Positions 7,416-15,214 of a DNA stretch of 16,251 nucleotides are shown here, piece by piece (the first letter of the stretch is position 1; the number at the start of each line of letters is the position of its first letter). The notes beneath the pieces were generated by a model, which searched no databases, had not been told where the DNA came from, and worked only from the letters and a program-made list of their open reading frames with translations. The DNA lies in contig CALISI010000015.1 in the NCBI GenBank assembly GCA_938041695.1, positions 1 to 16,251 on the forward strand. The letters run 5' to 3'. This DNA is from an uncultured Actinomyces sp. GTDB lineage: Bacteria; Actinomycetota; Actinomycetes; Actinomycetales; Actinomycetaceae. The position numbers and the translations under genes are program-made.

Positions 7416-7420
7416 CCCCT
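7416..7420 (-). promoter_or_regulatory. Shine-Dalgarno of nuoM overlapping the nuoL stop codon
   Basis: The minus-strand AGGGG begins with the last base of the nuoL TAA and ends 9 bases before the nuoM ATG at 7406. It decides the nuoM start in favour of this ATG rather than any codon in the longer open frame inside nuoL. Confidence 0.7.
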
Positions 7421-9396
7421 TACAGCCTGAATCCGAGGACGATGGCCAGGGCGAGGATGACGCCACCCAGGATGTAGGCGGCGTACGTGCGCACGAGGCC
7501 GTTCTGGGTGATGCCGACGATGCGTCCGAGCAGCTGCGAGCCAGTGCCGAGGCCATTGAGCGCACCGTCGATGGCACTCGCATCGCCGACGGTCGCGACG
7601 GTGACGAGGCCCTTGGCGGGCATCATGAACAGGGTCTCGTTGACGGTGTCCTGGTAGAGGTCGCGGCGTGCGGCCTCGGTCAGGGCGTTGCCTGCGGGGA
7701 CGGAGGTGGGAACCTCGTCGCGTCCGTACTTCATCCACGCGATAACCGCGCCGAGGATGACGAGGGCGAGGGTGGCTCCCTGAATGACGTACTCGTTGAG
7801 GACGGGCTCGCCGTGCATGACGTGGCCGATCGAGGGGACCAGCCACTCGGTGAACGTGTTCCCCACGGACAGGGCACCGCCGAGGACGACCGCACCGATG
7901 GCGAGGATGATCATGGGGATCGTCATGAGGGCACCGGACTCGTGCGGGTGCACGGGCGCGCCCTCGGCCTCGGTGGTCCACCGAGCCTTGCCGTGGAAGG
8001 TCATGAAGAAGAGGCGCGACATGTAGAACGCGGTCACGCCCGCGCCAACCAGTGCGACAGGGCCGTAGACCCAACCGGCCCACAGGGCCGTGGTGCCGCC
8101 GAAGCTGTCGGCGCTGAAAGCGGCCTCGATGATCTTGTCCTTCGACCAGTAGCCGGAGAATGGCGGAACGCCGAGGATGGCGAGCCAGCCCATCATGAAC
8201 GTCAGCCACGTGACCTTCATGGCGCCGCGCAGGGCGCCGAAGCGACGCATGTTCACCTGGTCGCCCATGCCGTGCATGACGGAACCGGCGCCGAGGAACA
8301 TGAGGGCCTTGAAGAAGCCGTGGGTGAAGAGGTGGAAGATCGAGAACGCCCAGCCGATGGGACCCAGGCCCGCGCCCAGCATCATGTAGCCGATCTGGCT
8401 CATGGTGGAGGCGGCGAGGACCTTCTTCATGTCGTCCTTCGCGCAACCGACGATCGCGCCGAAGAGGAGCGTGATCGCACCGATGATGGCGACCGCGGTG
8501 GCGGCGACGGGCGCCGCGACGAAGACGTCGCCGGAACGGATGATCAGGTAGACGCCGGCGGTGACCATCGTGGCCGCGTGAATGAGCGCGGAGACGGGGG
8601 TCGGGCCGGCCATGGCGTCACCCAGCCACGCCTGCAGCGGGAACTGCGCGGACTTACCACAGGCGGCCACCAGCAGGAAGATACCGATGACGGTCGCCGA
8701 CGCCGTGGGGATGGAAGCGACCTGGGAGGAGACCACGGAGAAGGACACCGAGTGGAAGGAGGCGACCATCGCCATCATGGCGATCAGCATGCCCATGTCG
8801 CCGACACGGTTCATGACGAACGCCTTCTTGGCGGCCACCGCGTTCGCGGGGACGTGGTTCCAGAAGCCGATCAGCAGGTAGGACGCCAGGCCCACGCCTT
8901 CCCAGCCGGCGAAGAGGCCGGCGTAGGAGTCCGCGAGGACCAGGGTCAGCATCGCCGCGATGAAGAAGTTCAGGTAGGCGAAGAAACGGCGGCGAGCCTC
9001 GTCGTGCTCCATGTAGGCAATCGCGTACACGTGGATGAGCGAACCGACGAAGGTCACCAGGATGACGAAGGTGATCGACAGCGGGTCCACGAGGAGACCG
9101 AAGTCGACGGTGAAGTCACCGGCGGGGATCCAGGTGAACAGCGTCTCGCCGAAGCGGCGCGCGTCCACGGGGGCATTCCACATCTGGGCGGCGATCGCCG
9201 CGCCGACCGCGAAGGTCGACCAGGAGGCGAGGGTGGCCAGCAGGTGGCCCCACTTGTCCGAGACGCGGCCCAGCGCCAGGAGCAGGCCCGCGCTGGCCAG
9301 CGGGATGAGGATGAGCAGCCACGCGTAGGCGGCAACTCCGGTGGCGGCGACCGTATCGTAGACGCCGGTAGCCTGTGTGGAAATGAAGGTGGTCAT
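7420..9396 (-). CDS. nuoL: NADH-quinone oxidoreductase subunit L
   Basis: This is a 658-residue distal proton-pumping subunit of the complex I membrane arm. About 16 transmembrane helices are visible. The long lateral segment after residue 510 (TFTEWLVPSI onward) and a final helix at 633-656 fit the NuoL-specific arm that runs along the other antiporter-like subunits. Catalytic-type residues are conserved: Glu166 in FAGWEGVGLASYLLIGFW, Lys248 in ACGKSAQFPLQAWLGDAM, the GPTPVSALIHAATMVTAGVY block, His355/His359 in FHLFTHGFFKAL, and Lys419-Asp420 in GYWSKDKI. The start is ATG at 9396, with GGGAGG 9 bases upstream. It lies 15 bases after nuoK. The length is somewhat greater than the E. coli subunit (about 613) and usual for actinobacteria. 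Confidence 0.97.
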   Translation of the reverse strand: MTTFISTQATGVYDTVAATGVAAYAWLLILIPLASAGLLLALGRVSDKWGHLLATLASWSTFAVGAAIAAQMWNAPVDARRFGETLFTWIPAGDFTVDFGLLVDPLSITFVILVTFVGSLIHVYAIAYMEHDEARRRFFAYLNFFIAAMLTLVLADSYAGLFAGWEGVGLASYLLIGFWNHVPANAVAAKKAFVMNRVGDMGMLIAMMAMVASFHSVSFSVVSSQVASIPTASATVIGIFLLVAACGKSAQFPLQAWLGDAMAGPTPVSALIHAATMVTAGVYLIIRSGDVFVAAPVAATAVAIIGAITLLFGAIVGCAKDDMKKVLAASTMSQIGYMMLGAGLGPIGWAFSIFHLFTHGFFKALMFLGAGSVMHGMGDQVNMRRFGALRGAMKVTWLTFMMGWLAILGVPPFSGYWSKDKIIEAAFSADSFGGTTALWAGWVYGPVALVGAGVTAFYMSRLFFMTFHGKARWTTEAEGAPVHPHESGALMTIPMIILAIGAVVLGGALSVGNTFTEWLVPSIGHVMHGEPVLNEYVIQGATLALVILGAVIAWMKYGRDEVPTSVPAGNALTEAARRDLYQDTVNETLFMMPAKGLVTVATVGDASAIDGALNGLGTGSQLLGRIVGITQNGLVRTYAAYILGGVILALAIVLGFRL

Positions 9397-9411
9397 GAGT
9401 TACGTCCTCCC

Positions 9412-9711
9412 TCAGTTCTTCAGCAGGTTGAGATCGTCCATGCTCGTGGTCGAGCGGGAACGATAGATGGACACGATGATCGACAGGCCGACGACGACTT
9501 CGGCGGCCGCGACGACCATGACGAAGAACGCCATGATCTCGCCGTCAACGTTGGAGTTAATGCGCGCAAACGTCACGAGGACGAGGTTCGCGGCGTTGAG
9601 CATCATTTCGACGCCCATGAGCGCGATGACCGCGCTGCGGCGCACGAGGACCGTGGTCGCACCGATGGCGAACAGCACACCCGCAAGGATGAGGTACCAG
9701 GCGAGGCTCAC
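9412..9711 (-). CDS. nuoK: NADH-quinone oxidoreductase subunit K
   Basis: This is a 99-residue three-helix membrane subunit of complex I (homologue of mitochondrial ND4L), the usual family length. The two buried glutamates needed for proton transfer are present: Glu35 in ALMGVEMMLNAANL and Glu71 in VAAAEVVVGLS. Helices lie at about 3-23, 27-48 and 57-83. The start is GTG at 9711, overlapping the nuoJ stop as GTGA. A full AGGAGG Shine-Dalgarno sequence at 9719-9724, inside the end of nuoJ, lies 7 bases upstream. The hydrophilic last 15 residues contain SRSTTSMDDLN. Confidence 0.97.
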   Translation of the reverse strand: MSLAWYLILAGVLFAIGATTVLVRRSAVIALMGVEMMLNAANLVLVTFARINSNVDGEIMAFFVMVVAAAEVVVGLSIIVSIYRSRSTTSMDDLNLLKN

Positions 9712-10685
9712 TTGCTCTCCTCCTTCTTCTCAATGGGGGTGGTGGTGCGCGCCTTGCGGGCCCGAGGCTGGGCCAGTCCGGTGGGCGCGGCGGCGCCGGG
9801 CATCCCGAAGGAGCCGGAGCGCGGGACGTCGGGCGTGCGCCCGATGGTGTAGGGCGACTCGTCGAGAGAGTCGGTCGCCGCGGTCTCAGTGCGAGCGAGC
9901 GCGAGCTGCTCGGAGACCTCGGGGGCGACCTCGCCGATCGTGCGCGTCAGGCCGCGCACGCGCAGGACGCGGGGCACCGACTCTTCGAGCGGGCTCAGGG
10001 TCTCGCCCGAGATAGCGGGCACGTCGGCCGCGTTCGACTGGGCGTAGACACCGGGGGCGGGCAGCTGGCCGATGCGCGAACCCTTCTCAGCGAAGGCACG
10101 CATCTTATTGCGCGCCGTCTCGAACTGATCGGCCTTCGGGGCGAGGCGATCCGAGTGGGTCAGCAGCATCGCACCGACGGCGGCCGTGATCAGCAGCGCG
10201 CCGGCGAGCTCCATGCTCAGCCAGTGCTCCTGGAACAGCGTGATCGCCAGGTCGGTGATCGGCTGGTTGGAGTAGGGGTCGACCTCGTCGGCTTTGTGCG
10301 GCGTGGGAACGGACTTCAGGATCGCGGTCGCAACGATGACGATCAGTCCGAGGCCACCGAGCACAGCCGAGACGATCGCGCCGCGGCTCTGGCGGGCGTA
10401 GTCGTCGGAGGTGCCGATGCCGATCAGCATGATGACGAAGAGGAAGAGCATCATGATCGCGCCGGTGTACACGACGATCTGCGCGACGCCCAGGAAGGGC
10501 GCGCTATTCGCGATGTACAGGACGGCCAGGCCGAGCATGACGCCGACCATGCAGATGACCGAGTGTGCGGCCTTCTTAAAGAAGAGGACACCCAGAGCGC
10601 AGGCGACCATGACGATGGCCGTGCATGCGAAGAGGATGATCTCCCCCGTTGACCCCATCATGGGCCAACCGTTGGACAGGTTCAT
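9708..10685 (-). CDS. nuoJ: NADH-quinone oxidoreductase subunit J with long hydrophilic C-terminal tail
   Basis: This is a 325-residue membrane subunit of complex I (homologue of ND6). Five helices at about 14-35, 40-59, 65-91, 103-124 and 155-177 form the conserved part, with the family signature FLGVAQIVVYTGAIMMLFLF at 64-83. After residue about 178 the chain becomes a hydrophilic tail of nearly 150 residues. It is rich in Ala, Pro, Thr, Glu and Arg, ends in a run of Lys/Glu, and has no visible fold or motif. The E. coli subunit is about 184 residues and mycobacterial ones about 260, so the tail is long even for actinobacteria. The ATG at 10685 shares one base with the nuoI stop (TGATG) and has AGGAGG 7 bases upstream. 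Confidence 0.95.
   Translation of the reverse strand: MNLSNGWPMMGSTGEIILFACTAIVMVACALGVLFFKKAAHSVICMVGVMLGLAVLYIANSAPFLGVAQIVVYTGAIMMLFLFVIMLIGIGTSDDYARQSRGAIVSAVLGGLGLIVIVATAILKSVPTPHKADEVDPYSNQPITDLAITLFQEHWLSMELAGALLITAAVGAMLLTHSDRLAPKADQFETARNKMRAFAEKGSRIGQLPAPGVYAQSNAADVPAISGETLSPLEESVPRVLRVRGLTRTIGEVAPEVSEQLALARTETAATDSLDESPYTIGRTPDVPRSGSFGMPGAAAPTGLAQPRARKARTTTPIEKKEESK
9719..9724 (-). promoter_or_regulatory. Shine-Dalgarno of nuoK inside the end of nuoJ
   Basis: On the minus strand this is AGGAGG, 7 bases before the GTG at 9711. The same bases encode Glu residues in the Lys/Glu-rich end of NuoJ. It confirms the GTG start. Confidence 0.85.
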
Positions 10686-11335
10686 CAGTGTGCCTCCTCG
10701 GCGACTCGTACCGTCTTGAGGGAGGGGTCGTCAGGGCGGCGGCTCGCGACCCAGTCGACCTGGGCGGCGGTGGGGCCGGTGACTTCCCCGCGGTAGTAGT
10801 CGATGTCGTTCTTACCCTCGACCATGGGGTGGGGCGCTGCGAGCATGCCATCGGAGAGCGGGACCAGGAGGTCTTCCTTCTCGTAGATGTCGTCCTCGCG
10901 GGTGTACTTGGCGATTTCGAAGTCGTTCGTCATCGTCAGGGCGCGCGTGGGGCACGCCTCGATGCACATGCCGCAGAAGATGCAGCGCAGGTAGTTGATC
11001 TGGTAGACGCGGCCGTAGCGCTCGCCCGCCGAGTACTGCTCCTCGGGCGTGTTGGATGCGGCCTCGACGAAGATCGCGTCAGCGGGGCACGCCCAGGCGC
11101 ACAGCTCGCAGCCGACGCACTTTTCCAGGCCGTCGGCGTAGCGGTTGAGCTGGTGACGTCCGTGGAAGCGGGGCATGACGCGCGCGGGTTCGCGCGGGTA
11201 CTGCTCGGTGACGGTGGGCCGGAAGAAGGAAGCCATGGTGACTCCGTAGCCGGCCATAGGCGCGACGAACTGGGCGAACGCACCCTTGGGGTCATGCTCG
11301 AAGAGCATTTCCTCGTCGGTGGTCTTCTCACTCAT
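10685..11335 (-). CDS. nuoI: NADH-quinone oxidoreductase subunit I (8Fe ferredoxin-like)
   Basis: This 216-residue subunit links the peripheral and membrane arms of complex I and carries clusters N6a and N6b. Two ferredoxin motifs are intact: CVGCELCAWACP (Cys73, 76, 79, 83) and CIFCGMCIEACP (Cys118, 121, 124, 128). The amphipathic N-terminal region and GRHQLNRYADGLEKC lead-in are typical. The acidic C-terminal part, DDIYEKEDLLVPL onward, resembles other actinobacterial NuoI. The start is ATG at 11335, with AAGGAG 7 bases upstream; it overlaps the nuoH end by 8 bases (ATGAGTGA). The stop overlaps the nuoJ start by one base. Confidence 0.97.
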   Translation of the reverse strand: MSEKTTDEEMLFEHDPKGAFAQFVAPMAGYGVTMASFFRPTVTEQYPREPARVMPRFHGRHQLNRYADGLEKCVGCELCAWACPADAIFVEAASNTPEEQYSAGERYGRVYQINYLRCIFCGMCIEACPTRALTMTNDFEIAKYTREDDIYEKEDLLVPLSDGMLAAPHPMVEGKNDIDYYRGEVTGPTAAQVDWVASRRPDDPSLKTVRVAEEAH

Positions 11336-12656
11336 CGGTGGACTCCTTCGGGCTGTCGAGTGCCGAGGCCGGGGCCAGTTCGCCCTCGATGGTGGCGAGG
11401 CCGCGCGGCGAGGCGACGGGGGTCTGTCCGGGCAGCGGCGGGACGGGGAAGCCGTCCTCGAAGCCGGTGTATTCGCGCTCGGATGCGGGGATTTCCTCAG
11501 GCTCGGGCTTGTCGGTCAGCCAGATGATGCCCAGGGCGATCACGAAGATGACGCCCACGCCTCCGAAGAGGATGTGGTTGGGCAGCGCCACGAACTGGGT
11601 GATGCCGCGCACGAGGGCGACGAGCACGAGCCAGCCCAGGGCGATGGGCATGAGGCGCTTCCAGCCGAGGTTCATGAACTGGTCGTAGCGGAAGCGCAGC
11701 AGCGTGGCACGCGTCCAGATCAGCAGGAACATGAAGAACCAGATCTTCAGGAAGAACCACAGCAGGCCCCACCAGCCGGAGTTGAGGAACTCGACGTGGG
11801 ACAGCGGCCACGGGGCGTGCCAGCCGCCGAAGAACATCGTGGTGGCCACGGCCGAAACGTTGAGCATGTTGACGTACTCGGACAGGTAGTACCAGCCGAA
11901 CTTCATCGACGAGTACTCGGTCATGTGGCCTGCGACGATCTCGCCCTCGGCCTCGGGGAGGTCGAAGGGCAGGCGGTTGACTTCACCGGTGGCGCTGATG
12001 CAGTAGATGACGAACGCGGGGAACAGGGTGAATGCCCACCAGAACTGTCCCTGGGCGGCCACGATCTGCGAGGTGGACATGGAGCCCGACATGAGGAACA
12101 CGCTCACGAGGGACAGGCCCATGGCCAGCTCGTAGGAGATGACCTGCGCGGAGGAACGCACGGCGCCGTACAGGGGCAGGGTCGAGCGGGTCGACCAGCC
12201 ACCCAGGACGATGCCGTACAGGCCCAGCGAGGCGATCGCCAGGATGTACAGGGAGGCGACGGGCATGTCGGCGAGCTGCAGCGGCGTGGAGATGTTGCCG
12301 ATCTTCACGTTCGGGCCCATCGGGATGACCGCGTAGACGCTGAACGCCGCGAAAGCCGCGATGGCGGGGGCCAGGAAGTACAGGAAACGCTCGGCCCGGC
12401 GGGTCCACATGTCCTCCTTGAAGAGGAGCTTGCCCGCGTCGGCGAACGCCTGGAACAGGCCGAGGGGGCCCGCGACGTTCGGGCCGGGACGCGTCTGCAT
12501 GCGGCCCAGTCCTCGGCGCTCGACCCACAGGGCGAGGAGCACGTTGGCGATCAGGAAGACGATGATGAACACGGCCTTGATGAGGCTGAGCCACCAGGTT
12601 TCCTGGCTAAAGTCCGCAGCGGTGTATTCCGGGACTGCGAAGGGTGCGAGTGTCAT
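11328..12656 (-). CDS. nuoH: NADH-quinone oxidoreductase subunit H (quinone-site subunit)
   Basis: This is a 442-residue membrane subunit (ND1 homologue) that forms much of the quinone chamber of complex I. Diagnostic motifs are ERRGLGRMQTRPGPN at 47-61, EVNRLPFDLPEAEGEIVAGH at 225-244 with its acidic residues, and TRATLLRFRYDQFMNLGWK at 315-333. Helices lie at about 22-44, 92-113, 131-153, 172-192, 207-222, 263-280, 297-317, 334-353 and 362-381. A hydrophilic tail of some 60 residues, Pro- and Glu-rich, follows residue 381. E. coli NuoH (325 residues) lacks it. The start is ATG at 12656, overlapping the nuoG stop as ATGA, with AGGAGG 7 bases upstream. The frame stays open 32 codons further upstream, but that would lie inside nuoG and was rejected. 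Confidence 0.97.
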   Translation of the reverse strand: MTLAPFAVPEYTAADFSQETWWLSLIKAVFIIVFLIANVLLALWVERRGLGRMQTRPGPNVAGPLGLFQAFADAGKLLFKEDMWTRRAERFLYFLAPAIAAFAAFSVYAVIPMGPNVKIGNISTPLQLADMPVASLYILAIASLGLYGIVLGGWSTRSTLPLYGAVRSSAQVISYELAMGLSLVSVFLMSGSMSTSQIVAAQGQFWWAFTLFPAFVIYCISATGEVNRLPFDLPEAEGEIVAGHMTEYSSMKFGWYYLSEYVNMLNVSAVATTMFFGGWHAPWPLSHVEFLNSGWWGLLWFFLKIWFFMFLLIWTRATLLRFRYDQFMNLGWKRLMPIALGWLVLVALVRGITQFVALPNHILFGGVGVIFVIALGIIWLTDKPEPEEIPASEREYTGFEDGFPVPPLPGQTPVASPRGLATIEGELAPASALDSPKESTDE

Positions 12657-15214
12657 CGTGCCACCTCCTGCGTGGCGCGCAGGGTCGCGACGGTGCCGGC
12701 ACCGCCGAGGTTTTCGTAAATAACGGAGCCGGTCGAGCACTCGGGCACCCACGCGACGGAGTCGGGCAGGTCCGCGATGGCGGCCGGGAGGGTGATCGTG
12801 CCGCGCTCGGTCTCAAGCGTCGCGTCCGCGCCGGGGGCGATACCCGCGGCGGCGAGCGTGGCGGCCGAGGCCAGGAGGACGGGGCGACGGGCCGAACCGG
12901 CCAGCCACGGGGCGCCATCCTGGAGGCGACCGGCGTCGATCATCGGTTTGTGGGAGGCCAGAACGACCTCGCCCGTGCCGGCGGCGACGGGGGCCTCGGG
13001 CGACACCGGAGCGAAGGCCTGCGGAGCGCCATCCCACTCCATGAGGGGGTTGACTTCCTCGTACAGGTCGGCCAGGGCGGTGATGCCCAGGTCGAGGTCG
13101 AACTCTTCGGTGAGGCGCACGAGCACGTCGCGGTCCGTGAGGGACGTTGCCGAGCGGGCCTGGCCGAAGGGACGCAGGCGGCCTTCCCAGTTGATGTAGG
13201 TGCCGTTCTTCTCGACCGCGGGGGCGACCGGCAGGACGACGTCCGCGCGCTCGGTGATCTCCGAGGCGCGAACCTCGAGCGACACGAGGAAGGGAACCTC
13301 GTTGAGGGCTTCGCGCACGGCGGCGGGCTCGTCGAAGTCGCGCACGTCGACGCCGCCGACGACGAGAGCCGCAAGCTCACCGGAGGCGGCGGCCTCGATC
13401 ATCTGCTCGGCGTCGAGGCCGCGCTCGGGAAGCTCGCCCCAACCGAGGGACTGTGCCCCGGCCTCGTCGATGCCGCGGCCGAAGGGAAGCAGACCCGGGA
13501 GGAGTCCGGCCTCGACGGCGGCGCGGTCGCCGGCGCGACGCGGGACCCACGCGAGGCGGGCGCCCGTGCGCTCGGCCAGAGCGACGACTGCGGAGAGCAG
13601 GCCGGGGGTCTGCGCGGCGCGCTCGCCCACGAGGACGATGCCACCGGAGAGGGCCTGCGCGAGGTCCGCGTAGGCGCCGCCAGCGGCGATCGCGTCGAGA
13701 ACGCCGGGCTCGGAGCCGGGGGCGGCGTGCAGGACCTGGGCGTTCATCTTGCGCGAACCGTTGGAGGTGAAGGGCGCGACCGTGGTGACCTTCAGGCCCG
13801 ACTTACGCACTCCCTTGCGCAGGCGCAGGAACATCGCGCCGCACTCGTCCTCGGGCTCGAGGGCGACCAGCAGCACCTGCCCGGCGCTCTCCAGGTCGGA
13901 GTACGTGACGTCGAGGCCGGAGCCCGCCACGTAGGAAGCCAGGAACGAACGCTCTTCCTCGCTGGCGCGACGCGAACGGAAGTCGATCGAGTCGGATCCG
14001 ACGACGGTGCGCGCGAACTTCGACCAGGCCCAGGCGTCCTCGAAGGTGAGGTGGCCGCCGGGCAGGAAGCCCACGGACGAACCCGCCTGCTCCAGGCCCT
14101 CGCGGACGCGGTCCAGCGCGTCGGACCAGGAGGTGGGAACGAGCTTGCCGTCCTCGCGCACGAGCGGGTAGGTCAGGCGATCGACCTTGTCCCATTCGAA
14201 GGCGAAGCGGTCCTTATCGGTGATCCACTCTTCGTTGACCTCGGGGTCGTTGCCGCTCATGCGACGCACGACCTCGCCGCGGCGCACGTCCTGGCGGATC
14301 GCGGAGCCCGACGCGTCGTGCTCGGTCACGGAGGCCGTCGACACGAGGTCGAAGGGACGCGCGCGGAAGCGGTAGGACGCGGCGGTCAGGGCGCCGACCG
14401 GGCAGATCTGAATGATGTTGCCCGAGAAGTAGGACGCGAAGGCGCGGCCCGACACGTCGCGCTCGGCGACGGAAAGCTCGCCCTCGTTGAGCGAACCGAC
14501 GATCGCATCCGTGCCGAACGGCGACGACAGGGACGAGGTCGCGGCCTCCTTGGCCTTGGGATCGAAGAAATCGAGCGTGGTCGTGTCAAAGCCGCCGACC
14601 TGCTCGCCCATGAAGTAGTGGTGCTCCGTGGGGGCGGTGCCGCCGCCACGACCCTGCAGGTCCATGAACACGTCGCCCGAAATCTCCTTGCCGAAGCGCA
14701 CGCAGCGCTGGCACAGGATGCAACGCTCGCGATCCAGCAGGATCTGCGAGGTCAGGCGCAGAGGCTTCTTGAAGGTGCGCTTGGCGTCCGTGAAGCGGGA
14801 CTTACCGCGCCCCTCGGTGAGCGCCTGGTTCTGCAGGGGGCACTCGCCGCCCTTGTCGCAGACCGGGCAGTCCAGCGGGTGGTTGATGAGCAGGAACTCC
14901 ATCACGCCGCGCTGGGCGCGGTCCACCACTTCGGAGGTGTGCTGGGTCTTGACGACCATGCCCGGGGTGACGGTCTGCGCACACGAGGGCTGGGGCTTGG
15001 GCATGAAGCGCAGCTCGCCCGTGTTGCGGTCGGGCATGCCGACCTCCACGAGGCACTGGCGGCATGCGGCCACGGGAGCCAGCAGCGGGTGATCGCAGAA
15101 ACGCGGGATCCGGATGCCGGCCTGCTCGGCCGCGCGGATAACGAGCGTGCCCTGGGGAACAGAAACCTGAACGTCGTCGATGGTGACGTCGATCATGTTG
15201 GGTGCGTCGCTCAT
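12653..15214 (-). CDS. nuoG: NADH-quinone oxidoreductase subunit G, lacking cluster N7 ligands
   Basis: This 853-residue iron-sulfur subunit belongs to the complex I peripheral arm. The N terminus carries a 2Fe-2S ferredoxin domain (Cys40, 51, 54, 78; cluster N1b). Next comes the His/Cys 4Fe-4S site of N5-type (His112, Cys116, 119, 125) and a further 4Fe-4S site (Cys165, 168, 171 and Cys271 in QICPVG; N4). A molybdopterin-oxidoreductase-like domain follows from about residue 345. At the place where many bacterial NuoG proteins bind an extra cluster N7 (Cys-x2-Cys-x3-Cys-x27-Cys), this protein has Thr297, Asp300, Ser304 and Thr332 at exactly the same spacing, so N7 should be absent. The start is ATG at 15214, overlapping the nuoF stop as ATGA, with AGGAGG 6 bases upstream. 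The stop overlaps nuoH. Ligand assignment follows established family knowledge; loss of N7 is read directly from the sequence. Confidence 0.96.
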   Translation of the reverse strand: MSDAPNMIDVTIDDVQVSVPQGTLVIRAAEQAGIRIPRFCDHPLLAPVAACRQCLVEVGMPDRNTGELRFMPKPQPSCAQTVTPGMVVKTQHTSEVVDRAQRGVMEFLLINHPLDCPVCDKGGECPLQNQALTEGRGKSRFTDAKRTFKKPLRLTSQILLDRERCILCQRCVRFGKEISGDVFMDLQGRGGGTAPTEHHYFMGEQVGGFDTTTLDFFDPKAKEAATSSLSSPFGTDAIVGSLNEGELSVAERDVSGRAFASYFSGNIIQICPVGALTAASYRFRARPFDLVSTASVTEHDASGSAIRQDVRRGEVVRRMSGNDPEVNEEWITDKDRFAFEWDKVDRLTYPLVREDGKLVPTSWSDALDRVREGLEQAGSSVGFLPGGHLTFEDAWAWSKFARTVVGSDSIDFRSRRASEEERSFLASYVAGSGLDVTYSDLESAGQVLLVALEPEDECGAMFLRLRKGVRKSGLKVTTVAPFTSNGSRKMNAQVLHAAPGSEPGVLDAIAAGGAYADLAQALSGGIVLVGERAAQTPGLLSAVVALAERTGARLAWVPRRAGDRAAVEAGLLPGLLPFGRGIDEAGAQSLGWGELPERGLDAEQMIEAAASGELAALVVGGVDVRDFDEPAAVREALNEVPFLVSLEVRASEITERADVVLPVAPAVEKNGTYINWEGRLRPFGQARSATSLTDRDVLVRLTEEFDLDLGITALADLYEEVNPLMEWDGAPQAFAPVSPEAPVAAGTGEVVLASHKPMIDAGRLQDGAPWLAGSARRPVLLASAATLAAAGIAPGADATLETERGTITLPAAIADLPDSVAWVPECSTGSVIYENLGGAGTVATLRATQEVAR
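12664..12669 (-). promoter_or_regulatory. Shine-Dalgarno of nuoH inside the end of nuoG
   Basis: On the minus strand this is AGGAGG, 7 bases before the nuoH ATG at 12656 and within the last codons of nuoG. It fixes the nuoH start against the longer open frame and supports translational coupling across the ATGA overlap. Confidence 0.85.

Noticed and set aside
7407..7583. 59-codon upstream extension of nuoM
   Set aside because: It lies inside nuoL and is Ser/Ala/Arg-rich. The Shine-Dalgarno sequence at the nuoL stop points to the ATG at 7406.
4282..9396. Sequence similarity among nuoL, nuoM and nuoN suggesting recent duplication
   Set aside because: These are ancient antiporter-like paralogues present in all complex I enzymes, so no recent event is implied.
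7081..9852. 923-codon plus-strand open frame opposite nuoM, nuoL and nuoK
   Set aside because: It is antisense to three conserved genes and consists of low-complexity His/Asp/Glu/Arg/Gly sequence, a GC-bias artefact.
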